Source: Meconema thalassinum
Lineage: Eukaryota > Arthropoda > Insecta > Orthoptera > Tettigoniidae
Reading direction: 5' to 3'
DNA: 64,000 nucleotides
NCBI GenBank assembly: GCA_946902985.2
Contig: CAMPQE020000052.1
Span: 1,922,001-1,986,000 of the forward strand
How positions within the stretch are numbered: position 1 is the stretch's first letter; each line of letters begins with the position of its first letter. The notes beneath the pieces are model-generated. The model did not search any database. It was not told the DNA's origin and saw only the letters and a program-made list of their open reading frames with translations. This document shows positions 1 through 11,676 of this stretch, one piece after another. The translations under genes and the position numbers were made by a program.

Positions 1-62
1 GTTGTTGGGATTGGCAAATGTATAACTATTTTAACTCCAGTAAATCTTCATTGTGTCTAATG

Positions 63-94
63 GAGGAGCCTATTTCCAAAAGTCGACATCTGAC
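63..94 (+). repeat. Left terminal inverted repeat
   Basis: Thirty-two bases starting GAGGAGCCTATTTCC and ending GTCGACATCTGAC. It pairs with 2023-2054 with one mismatch (C against T in the GAGGAGCC part). Confidence 0.8.
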
Positions 95-260
95 TTTTTG
101 AAGTTATTGAGAAAAACGAAGAAAACGCTTAAACGGTAAAATTCAGGAAATGTTATGTTATTCTTGATACTAACTCTAACATAAACATACCATAAACATA
201 AAAAATAGGTCCAGATGTAGATTCACCAATGCGTTTAGGAGATATTTAACATTAAAATTT

Positions 261-340
261 GCAGATGTCGGATTTTGGAAGTACGTTAATGGAAAATCGT
301 ATTTTGGAACGAACTTCTAGCATATGACGAGTTTTGGAAC
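261..340 (+). repeat. Left subterminal motif copies
   Basis: A full copy GATGTCGGATTTTGGAA lies at 264-280. Shorter TTTTGGAAC copies follow near 299-310 and 326-340. They are in the same orientation as the copies near the right end. Matched motif clusters at both ends suggest protein-binding sites of the element. Confidence 0.6.
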
Positions 341-506
341 AAAACATGGATTTTGCTTAACAAGGATTTTAAGCCACATAATGTTGTTATGCACTCCTAA
401 ATTAATAAACACACAAAATTTACAGTGAACACAAGTTTCTAGCAAATTAGATAAAAAATAGTATGCACTAACATAATAATACACAAGGAGCAGTAAGTCA
501 CACAGA

Positions 507-1564
507 TTAGATTCTCAAGTCGTCATCCTGCTCATGGGGTTCACAAACAAGATCGTCTTCCACATCAATTGTCACGTTTTCTGGATCCATGACTTTCTTA
601 TAATATTGAAGTTCTTCATTATTTTTCCACTCTTCCCCATATTGAAGTGTTAGTAGTTTGTTCACATTATTCATCTTCTCTTCTTTGATGGCTACTCCAA
701 GAGGCAACTGAACTTTCTCAAAAGTTACCGTTTTTCCCTTTTTGTTATCCCTTTGAAATCAGTTAAGTCACTCCTATAATTTTGCTCTCCACGAAGAAGA
801 GTAGAGGATTTTACTTTCCTAAACACGAATCTCTTGCAGGATTGAATTCTGAAATGCCATGACCCTGTTGCTTTAAAAGAAGATTGGACGCTACCTTTCC
901 AGTCATACACCGGACAATCAACACCTAACGTGTTCACTGTGCCAAACTGCTTAAAAATTTGAGTGTAGGTTTCTGGTTTTACAATAGTGTCTCGCACTTT
1001 AAACTCCTTTTCAATTCTCCCGAAGACTCGGTCTGGGGGTATGAAGGAGTGGCCTCCAACGGGAAATACCATCTCCACTTCTTTAACTTGTGCGGGGGAA
1101 TCATTATACAGCCAATAGGAAACCATTCCAACCATAATACTATTTTTATTTTGACCCCCACAGCCGTCAGAAACCAAATTAACTTTTGTGATACCTGTAA
1201 GATCAATATGATTATGTCTGTCATAAACACAGGAAGCTATTTTGGCGTGCTGTAGAACATGTTATTAAAATGTGTGATGTCCCTATTTGACAGCGTCTGG
1301 CACTGAAATGCTCCCTTCTTGTGACTGCATATTGGTACTTTTGGGGGTTGAGAAGCAGAGTATCTGAAAATTTAATATTTATCTAGATTCTGCTTCAAGA
1401 ACGCATTATTTGTAACGATTATATGATAATTATTTCTAAACGAATTAGGAACGAAATGCTCACCTTTCTCTTTTCTTCTTATTCTTAGCCCAGTTTTCGG
1501 GGTCACGGGAATGTTTCCTCCCACGTCCAGGTACAGAAGGAGATACTTTTAATGAATTATCCAT
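507..1564 (-). pseudogene. DUF7869-like transposon-associated protein, broken
   Basis: The gene reads leftwards. A first exon at 1464-1564 starts with ATG, encodes a basic segment with RDPENWAKN, and ends at a GTGAGC donor. A second exon starts after an acceptor at 1374-1375 and contains a Cys-containing segment. Around 1240 the reading changes and continues as a domain with SDGCGGQNKN, GHSFIPPDRVFG and DWKGS (1177-725). It then shifts frame near 725, in a run of A/T, into a C-terminal tail with LLTLQYGEEW (707-507). The SDGCGGQNKN and GHSF.P.DR.FG signatures match what I know as DUF7869-type proteins, common in arthropod repeats. The middle of the protein between the Cys-rich part and SDGCGGQ appears deleted. 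Biochemical function is unknown to me. Confidence 0.6.
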
Positions 1565-1769
1565 TGTTTTGTAGAACAGCACCAAACTAATCAGATGTCA
1601 ACTGGTGACTGAAGTATAGAGCCAACAAATACCGCGTTGAAACAGTGCATTGTCACATTAGAACAAACTGGCGGGAACACTTAGAAAGAAGTTAATTGGC
1701 GCCAGACACTGCTAAGTACTACAATCAAAAGTTAGCGGGAAACACTGCCTCGAAGTAATGCAACAGGAA

Positions 1770-2040
1770 TGTCGAGTATTGGAACACACTTTGGAAGTTG
1801 CATCAACTTTCTTATGCAAAATGTCGGATTTAGGAACGAAGTGAAGATGTCGGATTATGGAAATAACTTAACAAAGCAGATGTCGAGATTTGGAAATAAA
1901 GTCAAACTTTAATATTGATTTTTAACCACAGATATCGTATTTTGGAACATCTACCACCATCCATTTGATGCGTTTCTCCAAGAGGAATATGAAATTTAAA
2001 AAATCTCCTTTTTGTAAAAAATGTCAGATGTCGACTTTTG
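1770..2040 (+). repeat. Right subterminal motif array
   Basis: Six copies of a motif close to GATGTCGGATTTTGGAA occur near 1770, 1821, 1846, 1879, 1930 and 2027. Spacing is irregular (about 25-100 bases), unlike a tandem satellite. The conserved parts are ATGTCG and TTGGAA. The likely reading is transposase-binding sites. Confidence 0.65.
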
Positions 2041-2054
2041 GAAATAGACTCCTC
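2023..2054 (-). repeat. Right terminal inverted repeat
   Basis: Reverse complement of 63-94 with one mismatch. The inner part GATGTCGACTTTTGGAA is also a member of the subterminal motif series, so the TIR and the subterminal repeats share a core. Confidence 0.8.
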
Positions 2055-2499
2055 GCGGGAACGTTTACTTGTGATATACTCACTTATGAAATCAAGCCTA
2101 TTCAATAATTGCAATTTTTCATTATTTGTCTTTAAGCCCAATTTCGTTCTGAGACCAACAATTTGCTAGCAACTGCTACATTTTGTATTGTGGGAAAATC
2201 AGCAATCAAATTTCTTTAAAATAATATCAGTTGCGTAGCATTAAATGCTTAGCCACGGTAGCCCCCTGCTCCGTATTTTATATCGTCTCTAGTCATTTAC
2301 TGTTTGAGCGTTTATTTTACATATTAACAAATAAATACTATTCTAGCTATTCCTGTAGTTGATCTTCACTTATGGCAGCAACTTGAGATGCGCCTCGTGA
2401 ACTTTGGCAATTATTTCTTTCGTTTGTTGCGCTCTTACCAAAACTTGCTAAGCTACTTTTTGTCAGGTTATGACATTTTACAGATCTCTTTATATGAGT
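2055..2499. other. No gene seen
   Basis: AT-rich sequence with no exon-like ORF or recognisable repeat end. The right edge may include diverged sequence of the family that is clear from 2500 onward. Confidence 0.5.
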
Positions 2500-3236
2500 G
2501 CCTTACATTTCGCGGGTTCTTGTTTTTCAGTTTTTTATCCATTGATTCTAATATACCCTGAGTGACTGCCTAGTCTCTCTACGCTTACTATCCTTCCACA
2601 GATTTTGTAGTATTATTTCTTAAAGTTCACATTTTAGATCCTCCTTGTACCATATAAATCATAACAACCGGATTGTCGTCAGAGTTAATGTTGGCCCCAA
2701 AGTCTTTTTTTTTTTTGTGCAAACTAAAGCCAGGTTTTGGAAAATCAGCTTGATCATAACGAAGTCAATTTAAGAGCTTCTTATTCCTTTTGGTCTCGTC
2801 GGCAAGAACGTTACGTTTATAGTTTCCCGTTGCTTGCAGCAGGGCATAGATTACATATTATTTTACTATTGTTAATAATGTCTTCACTTTCTGAGGGAAA
2901 AGTAAAGCAAGGCTAAATCTGTGCTGTTGTTCCCCTTCAGAATAAAGTATTAAAAACTAACCAACTACGTATTACGTCAGTTCTACTATTAGCACACAGA
3001 CTTCACCTCCAACGTTAGTTAAATCATATCGTGTAGAAGATAAAGTGACGTGACTTGTGGAGTTTGTATGGTCCAGCCGCTAGGAGGCGCTGAATGCGGA
3101 CGGTATCAATACCAGCAGTTGAATGTTACTTTTCAGTTGTCTGCTTCCACTCCCTAGTATTAGACAATATGACCCAAATATAAATACATCCACACTGAGT
3201 ATATAAAACGATGACGTCCGTTAAGTAACATCAGAT
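2500..3236 (+). repeat. Dispersed copy of the 3' part of the triplicated block
   Basis: The sequence matches 43560-43950, 47790-48180 and especially 53120-53826. Shared landmarks are the CCCTGAGTG segment, ACAACCGGATTGTCGTCAGAG, AGCTTCTTATTCC and, beyond the triplicated unit, GTCCAGCCGCTAGGAGG and TATGACCC. The match with 53500-53826 runs past the end of the tandem unit. This copy therefore shows the ancestral right-hand continuation of that repeat family. It is non-coding as seen here. Confidence 0.75.
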
Positions 3237-3394
3237 TTTGATTTGTAGATGAGTATATCCAATACATTTTGGTTGTTTACTGATGATTCATTTAGGTGCT
3301 TTACGATATCATGGTCAACGAGCCCCTTGTACTTATCCCATAACCAGTGTCATTGTGATGGCTAAACTAGTTCATTTGTGATTGGGGCAAAGGT

Positions 3395-3505
3395 TAGGGT
3401 AGGAGGCGGCCGTGATCTGAATTTAGGTACCATCCCAGCAATTGCTTAGAGTAGAAGTGGGGAAACCCACTTTTAGAATGACGGGGGTTCTGCCACACAA
3501 GGTTC
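3395..3505 (+). repeat. SINE fragment
   Basis: AGGCGGCCGTGATCTGAA, ACCATCCCAGCAATTGC and AGTAGAAGTGGGGAAACC occur in the same order as at 18625-18700. This is the internal body of a tRNA-derived SINE type also present elsewhere in the window. The tRNA-like head is not preserved here. Confidence 0.55.
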
Positions 3506-3981
3506 AGTATATTGTATTACAACAGTGATTCTGTACCGTACTGAAAAAGAGAGTAATGGTTTTATTGTCATGAATTCCTTTGTATTGTAGGCTACTAACC
3601 GTATTTCAATTCATTGTCTGTATATACTTCATTATATCTTACTGTATAATGCATTATTTTATTTTGTGGCTTAGATTACTTGTGATTGACCTTTGATGTG
3701 GTTGCTACATGTAGAACCATCGGGTGAGAAGAAATCTGTTTACATTCACAGATTTATGTGAATCAGCAACAGAAGACAGATATCGGATTGAAAACTAATT
3801 CCCTGGATATAGGAATACAATAGGGAAAGTTCGATATAGCGGTTTTTCCTTTACAAACTCACATCACAGAACTTTTCTTAACACGTGATAGGGTTTTCTA
3901 CACATCAGAAACAGTTCCAATCACAAAGAGTTTATAAGTGCGTAATTCATCTACTCATAAACATTCATAATGGATACAATA
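3506..3981. other. No gene seen
   Basis: AT-rich spacer between a SINE piece and the Helitron-like element. No convincing exon or repeat boundary. Confidence 0.5.
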
Positions 3982-4429
3982 TCTTATATATAAAAGTGAA
4001 AGTCTGTATGTATGTATGTATGTGGGTATGTGGGTGGGTCTGTTCCGTATACAAATCTAAACCGTTCCACAAATCTTAACCAAATTTTGCATACACATAG
4101 TTTAGGACCCAGAACGAACCGCTGGCTACATGAATTTTCGATAGTCTTTCCTATTCTTCTGATTTCGGCCCTTTTGCACTCAAGCACAGGCAAATCAAAT
4201 CATAAAATATACTCATGAAGGAATGGCAAGGCAGATAGTTTCCATGGCAACATAGCTCAAGTCGAGACACGGCCGTCTGGATGCCAGTTGCGCTCTGCAC
4301 TACCGGTATAGAAAATGAGGATCTTAATTTGAAATCCCGTTAATTACTCAACTACTCACACAGCACTGTCAACCGAGTTTAGCATAACAAAGACTTGACA
4401 CCATCTTCTACTATATATTTGTCAAATAC

Positions 4430-7400
4430 CACTCACTCACTCACTCATTCATTCATCACGAAATCTCAGAAACCACCGAACGGATTGGAATGAAATTTGG
4501 TATGCAGCTTCCTCAAGGGACGCAAATGCCCACTAAGAGAAGATTTTTGCATATTCAGGTTCTAAAGGGGTGTTAAGGGGGTAGACCTGCCTTTCATTGA
4601 ATAGCAATATCTCCCGATTGGTTTCATTGGGGGATGTGATACTCGGCATATAAACTAATCATTAAAAATAAGAATACATGTGTCTGAGGGTTTTTCGATG
4701 TGATGTATATTATGAGGTGAAAGGGGTGAAAAGTGGGGATTAAAAGATTCCTAACGGAGGGTGTATCTCTTAAACGACATAGGCGAGGAGTTTGAAACTC
4801 AGCGAAAAAAATCAACATAAAAAAGAAGTAAATATGTGTTTGACCGGTTTTTCATAAATCCAATTTAAGGGGCCCACGGGGAGGGGTGAAATTCTGGGGG
4901 GGGGGGGAACAGGAAAGAAAGTGACCTAACTGATTGACTGACTGACTCACTCATCAAACTCAGGGGAAAAGTAAGTAAGTAAGTAAATAGCTGTTCGACA
5001 GTTTTTTTTTTCATAAATCAAATTTAAGGGGTTCATGGCGAGGGGTGAATTTCTGAAAAAAGAAAATTGAAAGAAAATGTCCTGACTCCCTCACTCACTC
5101 ATCATCGCCCAGCCAAAATTATTGAAGTTAGAATCATGACAGTTTGGGGATATATTCATTGTTTGTCAAAACCGTCTACTAGGGGAGGATTTTCGGATAT
5201 TCAGGTTCTAAAGGGGTCTTAAGGGGGTTAAACCTGCATTTCATTGAATAACAATATCTCCCGATTGGTTTCATTGGGGGATGTGATACACGGCATATAA
5301 ACTCATCATTAAAAAGTAAGAAGACACGTGTCTGAGGGTTTTTCGATGTGGTGTATATTATGAGGTGAAAGGGGGTGAAAAGTGGGGATTGAAAGATATC
5401 TAACGGAGCGTGTATCTCTTAAACGCCATTGGTGAGGAGTTTGAAACTCAGCGGAAAAAAATCAGGATAAAAATAAGTAAATATGTGTTGACCGTTTTTT
5501 CATAAATTCAATTTAAGGGTCCCATGGGGAGGGGTGAAATTCTGGGGGGGGGGGGGCAGAAAAGAAAGTGTCCTAACTGATTGACTGACTGACTCACTCA
5601 ACAAACTTAGGGGGGGGGGGTGAAACCGCTTTAAAGTAAGTAAATAGCTTTTCGACAGTTTTTTTGAACAATCAAATATAAGGAGTTCATCGGGAGGGGT
5701 GAAATTCTCAAGGAAAAAAAATGAAAGAAAATGTCCTGACTCATTCTCTCACTCATCATCGCCCAGCCAAAAATATTGAAGTTGGAAACATGGCAGTTTG
5801 GGGATATGTTTGTTGTATGTCAAAACCGTACACTAAGGGAGGATTTTTGGATATTCAGGTTCTAAAGGGGTCTTAAGCGGGTTAAGCCTGCATTTCATTG
5901 AATAACAATATCTCACGAGTGGTTTAATTTGTGGATGTGATACTCGGCATATAAACTAATCATTTAAAATAAGCAGACATGTGTCTAAGGGTTTTTCGAT
6001 GTGGTGTATTATTATGAGGTGAAAGGGGTGAAAAGTGGGGGTTGAAGGATTCCTAACGGAGCGTGTAGGCCTATCTCTTAAACGGCATAGGCGAGAAATT
6101 TGAAAATCAGCGAAAAAAATCAGCTTAAAAAGTAAGTAAATCGGTGTTCGACCGTTTTTTCATAAATTAATATAAGGGGCCAATGGGGTGGTGTGAAATT
6201 CTGGGGGAAAAAGGAGAGAAAGTGTCCTAACTGACTGACTAACTCACTCCCTCATCAAACTCAGGGGAAAAAGACAGCTTAAAAAACAAGTTAATAGGTG
6301 TTCAAGCGTTTTTTCATCAATCCAATTTAAGAGGCCCGTGGGGAGGGGTGAAATTCTGGTAAAAATAATTGAAAGAAAATGTCCTGTCTGATTCACTCAC
6401 TCATCACGCCCAACGAAAACTATTCAAGTTGGATACATGAAATTTTGGGAATATGTTCGCTGTATGTCGAAAACGTCAACTAAGGAATGATTTTTGTTTA
6501 TTCGGGTTTTAAAGAGGTGTTAAGGGGGTAAACGTGCATTTCATTGAATAACGATATCTCATGAGTTGTTTCTTTGGGGATGTGTTATTCGGTATATAAA
6601 CTAATCATTAAAAATAATCAGACATATGTCTAAGGGTTTATCGATGTAGTGTATATTATGAGGTGAAAGGGGTGAAAATTGGGGGTTGAGGGATTCTTAA
6701 CGGAGCGTGTATCTCTGAAACGACATTGGCGAGAAGTTTGAAATTCGACGGGAAAAACAGCTTTAAAGACAAGTAAATAGGTGTTCGACCGTTTTGTCAT
6801 AAATCCAATTTAAGGGGCCCTTGGAGAGGGGTGAAATTCTGGGGAAAAAAAACAGGAAAGAAAGTGTCCTAAATGATTGACTCACTCACTCATCAAACTC
6901 AGGGGGAAAACAGCTTTAGATAAGTAAACAGGTGTTCGACCGTTTGTTTCATAAATCCAATTTAAGGGGTTCATGGGGAGGGGTGAAATTATCAAAAATA
7001 ATTGAAAGAAAATGTCCTGACTGACTCACTCACTCATCATCGCCCAGCCAAAATTATTGATGTTAGAAACATGAAATTTTGGGGATATGTTCGTTGAATG
7101 TCGAAAACGTCCACTAAGGAAAGAGTTTTGGATATTCAGGTTCTAAAGAGGTGTTAAGGGGTAAATGTGCATTTCATTGAATAACAATATCTCACGAGTG
7201 GTTTCATTTGGGGATGTGATACTTGGCATATATTCTAATCATTAAAATAAGCTGACACATGTCTAATGGTTTTTCGATGTAGTGTATATTATAAGGTGAA
7301 AGGGATGAAAGTGGGGTTTGAAAGATTCCTAACGGAGCGTGTATCTCTTAAACGACATAAGCGAGGTGTTTGAAACTCGGATGAAATCAATCAGCTTAAA

Positions 7401-7700
7401 AATACATAAATAAATAAATAAATAAAATAAATAGGTGTTCGACCGTTTTTTTTTCATAAATACAATTTAAGGGGCCTATGGGGAGGGGTGAAATTCTGGA
7501 AGAAAAACGTCCACTAAGGAAGGATTTTTGGATGTTCACTCTCATCGACCAACCAACACTATTAAAGTTAGAAGAATGATATTTTGGGGATATGTTTTTT
7601 GTGTGTCGAAAATGTCTACTAAGGAGGGATTTTTGGATATTCAGGTTCAAAAGGGGTGTTAACGGGGTTAAACCTGCATTTCATTGATTAACAATATGAC
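4430..7700 (+). repeat. ~645-bp tandem repeat inside the Helitron-type element
   Basis: Five recognisable copies. The anchor around GATGTGATACTCGGCATAT recurs near 4635, 5283, 5935, 6577 and 7214, giving spacings of about 637-653. Each unit carries a CACTCACTCATC stretch, TATTCAGGTTCTAAAGGGG, GAGGTGAAAGGGGTGAAAAG, TAACGGAGCGTGTATCTC and AATTTAAGGGGCCCATGGGG. The last, partial copy (7500-7700) is rearranged. Poly-G and poly-A tracts differ in length among units. There is no coding pattern in any frame that survives across units. Confidence 0.8.
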
Positions 7701-8171
7701 ACGACTATGACGCGAGCGAAGCGAGGCTAAAAATGAGATGGTGTGTGTGTATTACTCAATCACGCATACCACTGGTCCGATTTACATGAATTTTACATGG
7801 AAGTAGCTGATTTACCTGGTTAACATATAGGTTACTTTTGATTTCAATAATTTGCACTATTTAAAGATGGCGACCATTTTAGTGACGTCACTACACCCTT
7901 TGGTTTCAAACTTTCATATTTCCATTTCAAATAAAAAGAGAACGCTAAGAAATAGCAAACTTTTGATGGCATATACGAGGTTTAAAATTACATTTTCTAT
8001 CTGAAAGGTATCTCCAACGGTTAGCGAGTAAAACCTAAATTTGTGCTATAAAACACGGTCAACGCCGAGCGGTGTAGTTGGACAAAATGTTCCATCCTTA
8101 ATCTCCCTCTGCGCAGCACCTCGCCTATCCCCTGTTTTAACTGTCACCTTCACATTTTAATTTATTTATGA

Positions 8172-8201
8172 CGCGTAGCGAAGCACGGGTACTTCAGCTA
8201 G
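8172..8201 (+). other. Helitron-like 3' terminus: hairpin plus CTAG
   Basis: CGTAGCGAAGCACG can fold with a GAA loop and one bulged A. It is followed by GGTACTTCAGCTAG and then T. These features match the known Helitron 3' terminus (a hairpin about 10-15 bases before CTRR). Confidence 0.55.
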
Positions 8202-8431
8202 TATATATATATACTGAAAACCTTTGTACATTTAAAACTCTGAATGAAAATGGTTAGTTTTTGGGCTGCTAAATAAAACCTTAATATCACTATCCACTTA
8301 TGTCAGACAATAACACAAATAAATATAATCAATGACAAATATAAAAAGAGGAAAACTTATTCAAAGCTAACAGTTTTTTAGTTTGCATTCACGAAAAAAC
8401 AATATTTCTCCTTATTTTGTTTTCTACTTAC

Positions 8432-8490
8432 TCATTTGGATGATTTCTATTTGCATCCCTCTCACCATCATGGGTTTCTTCTTTTATAAC
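8432..8490 (-). CDS. Candidate exon 4 of a host gene with acidic N-terminus
   Basis: On the minus strand, an acceptor (TCGTCGCTAG) precedes an open 59-base exon encoding VIKEETHDGERDANRNHPN plus two bases. It ends at a strong GTAAGT donor (8426-8431). The VIKEE start resembles the VKKEP and AVKEE segments in exons 1 and 2. It begins in phase 0, as exon 3 ends in phase 0. Later exons would lie further left, and I could not identify them before the window edge. The small size makes this a candidate only. Confidence 0.4.
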
Positions 8491-11400
8491 CTAGCGACGA
8501 AAATGAATTATTAATTTCTGGGGTATTATCTTACGCTTCTACACAATAAATAATGTAACTTTACAGCACAGCTCAACTGGAAGTCAGGATATACTAGCTA
8601 TTGCACTGACTGAAATTACATTCTTGATTTAGTTAGTAAGTTATTGAGGCTTTAAGGGACGGAACAACGAGGTTATCTGCCCCTACTTTCTTATTCTCCA
8701 GCGTATCTTGCTGCATTATACAAGTCTTATCTTAAAAAAGCCATCCTTCCTTGATAGGTCTATGATAGAAAATATGGTGAAGAGTGCAATAAAGGATGTA
8801 ATAGGTTTAAGGGCTGAAGAAATAATATGTAATAAGCAATTTATAGCAGTAAGACTATAAGGGGCTAATTCAACCTCTTGTCCCATTTCAGTCTCACAGT
8901 TCACTTACAAGACTTGTGTCTTAGCCCTCAACAGTTCTACCTGACAGCTTTTAAGAATGAAAGGTATAAATCACTCACTTTATGTCATATAAGAAATATT
9001 CTACATGAATATTTTCAACAACAAAAAAACACAACAGAATTTATGATTACGGCTGCTACATTTGTAAAAACTTCGAGTAAGCCTATAGAACAGCGGAAAT
9101 ACGCTTATTCAGATCGCGAATTATAGAAGTTTAATGATTCTATGGAAAATATTGTACTTGAAACAGACTATAAAAACACAGGCAAGAATTATGAATTATG
9201 AAGTCATTGTTCGTGTAGAACACCATGTAAACAGGTTATTTTATGTAGAAAATAGATACAATATCAATGCGCGAGGAGAAGAAACGACATTGGAGAATCC
9301 AGTCACATGACCGGAGTGGCTAGGGAGTGTATAAATGGTGGAGTCCACAGTTTGTGTATCATATTAATTGGGCATGATAATTTAAAAATATAACTATGAA
9401 ACAAATTGTAATGTGTACAAATGTGAGCAAGACGTAAGTCATCATGAAATGAGAAGCGACTTTATAACTATGAATTAGTCGTTATGGAAGGGGCTGTCCG
9501 TGGCCCGTCAATATAAACTACGGAGGGGGAAGAAAACATTATAAGTTGGCGATATTTCTTTGTCATTTCCTGTTTATGGAAGAGGATTTGTGAATGTAAA
9601 TATAACATAGTCCAGTTAGGATACTTATTTGTCCTTATATTTTCATATTTGCGATAGCCTAAAGTCCTTACTTTTTGTTATTTGTGATAGGCTAAAGTAG
9701 CGATTTGGAGGCGTCTTATTCAGTAGAAACAGCGTATCACGGATAGTTAGAAGTAAGGAAAGGTACCCTTTAGATTGTAGTATATTATTTAATTCTGGTC
9801 ACCTGTTAATTAGATGAAGTGTATGTTGAACCATAACCATGCATATTGAGTTTGAAATCATGGATAGTCGTCAGGATGAAGTGAGATAACATGATTTCAT
9901 GAACAGTGATAGAATATGATTAATAATGTTGAGACTACCAAGTCATTCACCCCCAAGAAAGCCTTTGAATATACATGCAGGCGATGATGAGTGAGATTGA
10001 TCACATTTTTCTGTTTGAGGTGGACTATAAGTGTTTCGAAAGGTAAGGTTTATAATGTGTGAGTAATTCGCTTGCAATATGTGTGCGTTTTGAGTAATGT
10101 GCCATTTTAAGTTAAGCCATGTGATAAGTGTATATCGACGAGTGGTGACAGGTGTAGCCACTTACCGCCCATAGTTTGTGATAATCATCGAGGCATAATG
10201 ATGTTCTTTGAGGCAGGTAGACCTATAATTTGTAAATATTCGACATTGGCCAGTGAGAGACTCTATTTGTAAGGCCATGGGAGCCAAATTGTTTATGTTG
10301 AGGTTAGAGTGAGATGGGTTTTCACATAGATAGACAAATGATATGCATAGCCACATACAATGGCATTTTGATTGTTCAACGGAGATACATGTGATCTTGG
10401 AGCATCATCGAGAAATGAATCACACTTATCATCCTGAAGTGAACAGATGTGTTGGGGACAGATATTGAGTTTGATATTTGAGGCTTACTAAGGCCCAACA
10501 TTTGAGTGGTCACTATCATCGGATCAGCTGATTGTTAGCAATGGAAGAGTCACAGGTTGAAGTCGAGGCCTATATTGGTCCTTCTACTGAAAATTCGATC
10601 CTTCGTCTATGTGCTAAACGGCATAAATCCAAGAAATGGATAGGGATGTCACAGTGTTATCTGCTAGGTTTCGAAAGGTAAGTGTGTAAAGATTGGTTCA
10701 GTTCGGTGAAACGGTGTGAATTAGTGCCAAGGGGCCTAAATGAAGGGAATGGAGAGGTCTGTTTGAAATTTCAAGAAGATAGTGTTACCCGTAGGATTCC
10801 AAAGGATAACTAGGTAAAATCTGGTTCAGATCGGTGAAACGGTGTAGATTTGAATAAATAACTGACAGACAGACAAACCAACATTGAGCTATATAGCCGA
10901 GATGTGCAAAGTGTGTTAAGTCATAATTTATGAGACACCTCGTGTAGTAACTACGTGAAGTTACATGGAATTTATTATGACGAGTTGTCCCATTGTTGTG
11001 AACAGTATTAGGCTCCTGAAGACATAATTCAAATTACTTATATTCCACAACTCGATTTTGGGTTTCGAATTGAATCTTAAAACTTGATTTTCTCAAAACT
11101 AGTGAATTGTGACATACCGGACTTTACACACCCACCCGTCAATTATGGTGGTTAATCGTCATAATTTGATATTTGAGATTATTTCACGGTACAGTAAATA
11201 ATATGATGTGTTTATCATTCTCCCACTTATAAATAAATAGCAGTTGTCACCGATCATTTCTCATGTATTGTAGTAGTGAGGAGAGGATCTTAAGGGATAT
11301 TTATCACATTTCCTCCCCCATATCATTTCAAATACAATTTCGTGTAAGTAAATTGCATGTGTCATAATTATTATTATCTTAAATATTAAGCTAGCAGACG

Positions 11401-11559
11401 CAATCTCCTACACGACTTGTACCTTCTGTACCAAACACAACCTAATGACAGTCATCAGTACGGTCTGAATACACCATTTTGTATTCCCTTAATTGCAATG
11501 GAGAGAGGAAGATGGCGATCAGGTGATGTCCCTTATAAGGTGCAACAATTAGTTCTTAC
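8491..11559 (-). other. Probable intron 3; short repeats only
   Basis: No convincing coding. A pair of ~120-base direct repeats lies at 10670-10850 (GTTCAGTTCGGTGAAACGG and GTTCAGATCGGTGAAACGG). It is followed by ACTGACAGACAGACAAACC, which looks like the tail of a degraded dispersed repeat. A SINE-like stub (GAGGCTTTAAGGGAC) is at 8645-8690. ORFs at 8716-8904, 8878-9126, 9943-10161 and 10162-10356 show no family signature or splice context. Confidence 0.4.
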
Positions 11560-11676
11560 CTCTTTCAAATCACCTTCACTTGCTACAGGAGGAATTTCTA
11601 TTTCTTCCCTTCTTGGAACAAGCTCTGGTATCGAAAACTCTTCTATCTTGATGTCCTCAGTCAGATCAGTATCATC
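11560..11676 (-). CDS. Candidate exon 3 of a host gene with acidic N-terminus
   Basis: The 117-base exon (39 codons, phase 0 at both ends) lies between an acceptor ATTTCTCTGCAG and a GTAAGA donor. The peptide is strongly acidic (DDTDLTEDIKIEEFSIPEL, then REEIEIPPVASEGDLKE). It carries no domain I recognise. Such acidic linkers are common N-terminal to zinc-finger arrays in insect proteins. The ORF stays open upstream to 11778, where another possible acceptor (TTCTTATCTAG) would give a longer exon. The shorter form is preferred for its pyrimidine tract. Confidence 0.5.

Larger units (their letters stand above)
63..2054. mobile_element. Decayed DNA transposon with 32-bp terminal inverted repeats
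   Basis: Positions 63-94 and 2023-2054 are reverse complements over 32 bases with a single mismatch, which defines the ends of a 2.0-kb element. Inside is a broken minus-strand gene (507-1564) and many subterminal copies of a motif close to GATGTCGGATTTTGGAA. That layout, with end repeats, repeated subterminal motif and a central gene, is typical of cut-and-paste DNA transposons, where the subterminal copies usually bind the transposase. I see no clear target-site duplication, so the superfamily is not settled and the true ends could lie slightly outside these positions. The interior has lost part of the gene, so this copy is not autonomous. Confidence 0.7.
3982..8201 (+). mobile_element. Helitron-type element (non-autonomous)
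   Basis: The element begins TC at 3982 after a host A and ends CTAG at 8198-8201 before a host T. This is the canonical Helitron arrangement A|TC...CTRR|T. About 14 bases before the CTAG is a short GC-rich hairpin (8172-8185, CGT(A)GC-GAA-GCACG), the usual Helitron 3' signal. No Rep/helicase coding is present. Most of the interior is a ~645-bp tandem repeat plus TATG/CACT-rich simple sequence. The flanks are TA-rich (TATATATA follows the 3' end), so the exact ends deserve comparison with other copies. A second hairpin-like motif, GACGCGAGCGAAGCGAGG at 7708, suggests one element nested in or fused to another. Confidence 0.6.

Noticed and set aside
8878..9126. 82-codon plus ORF and the neighbouring minus ORF 8716-8904
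   Set aside because: No homology signal. It lies next to a SINE-like stub and is probably chance.
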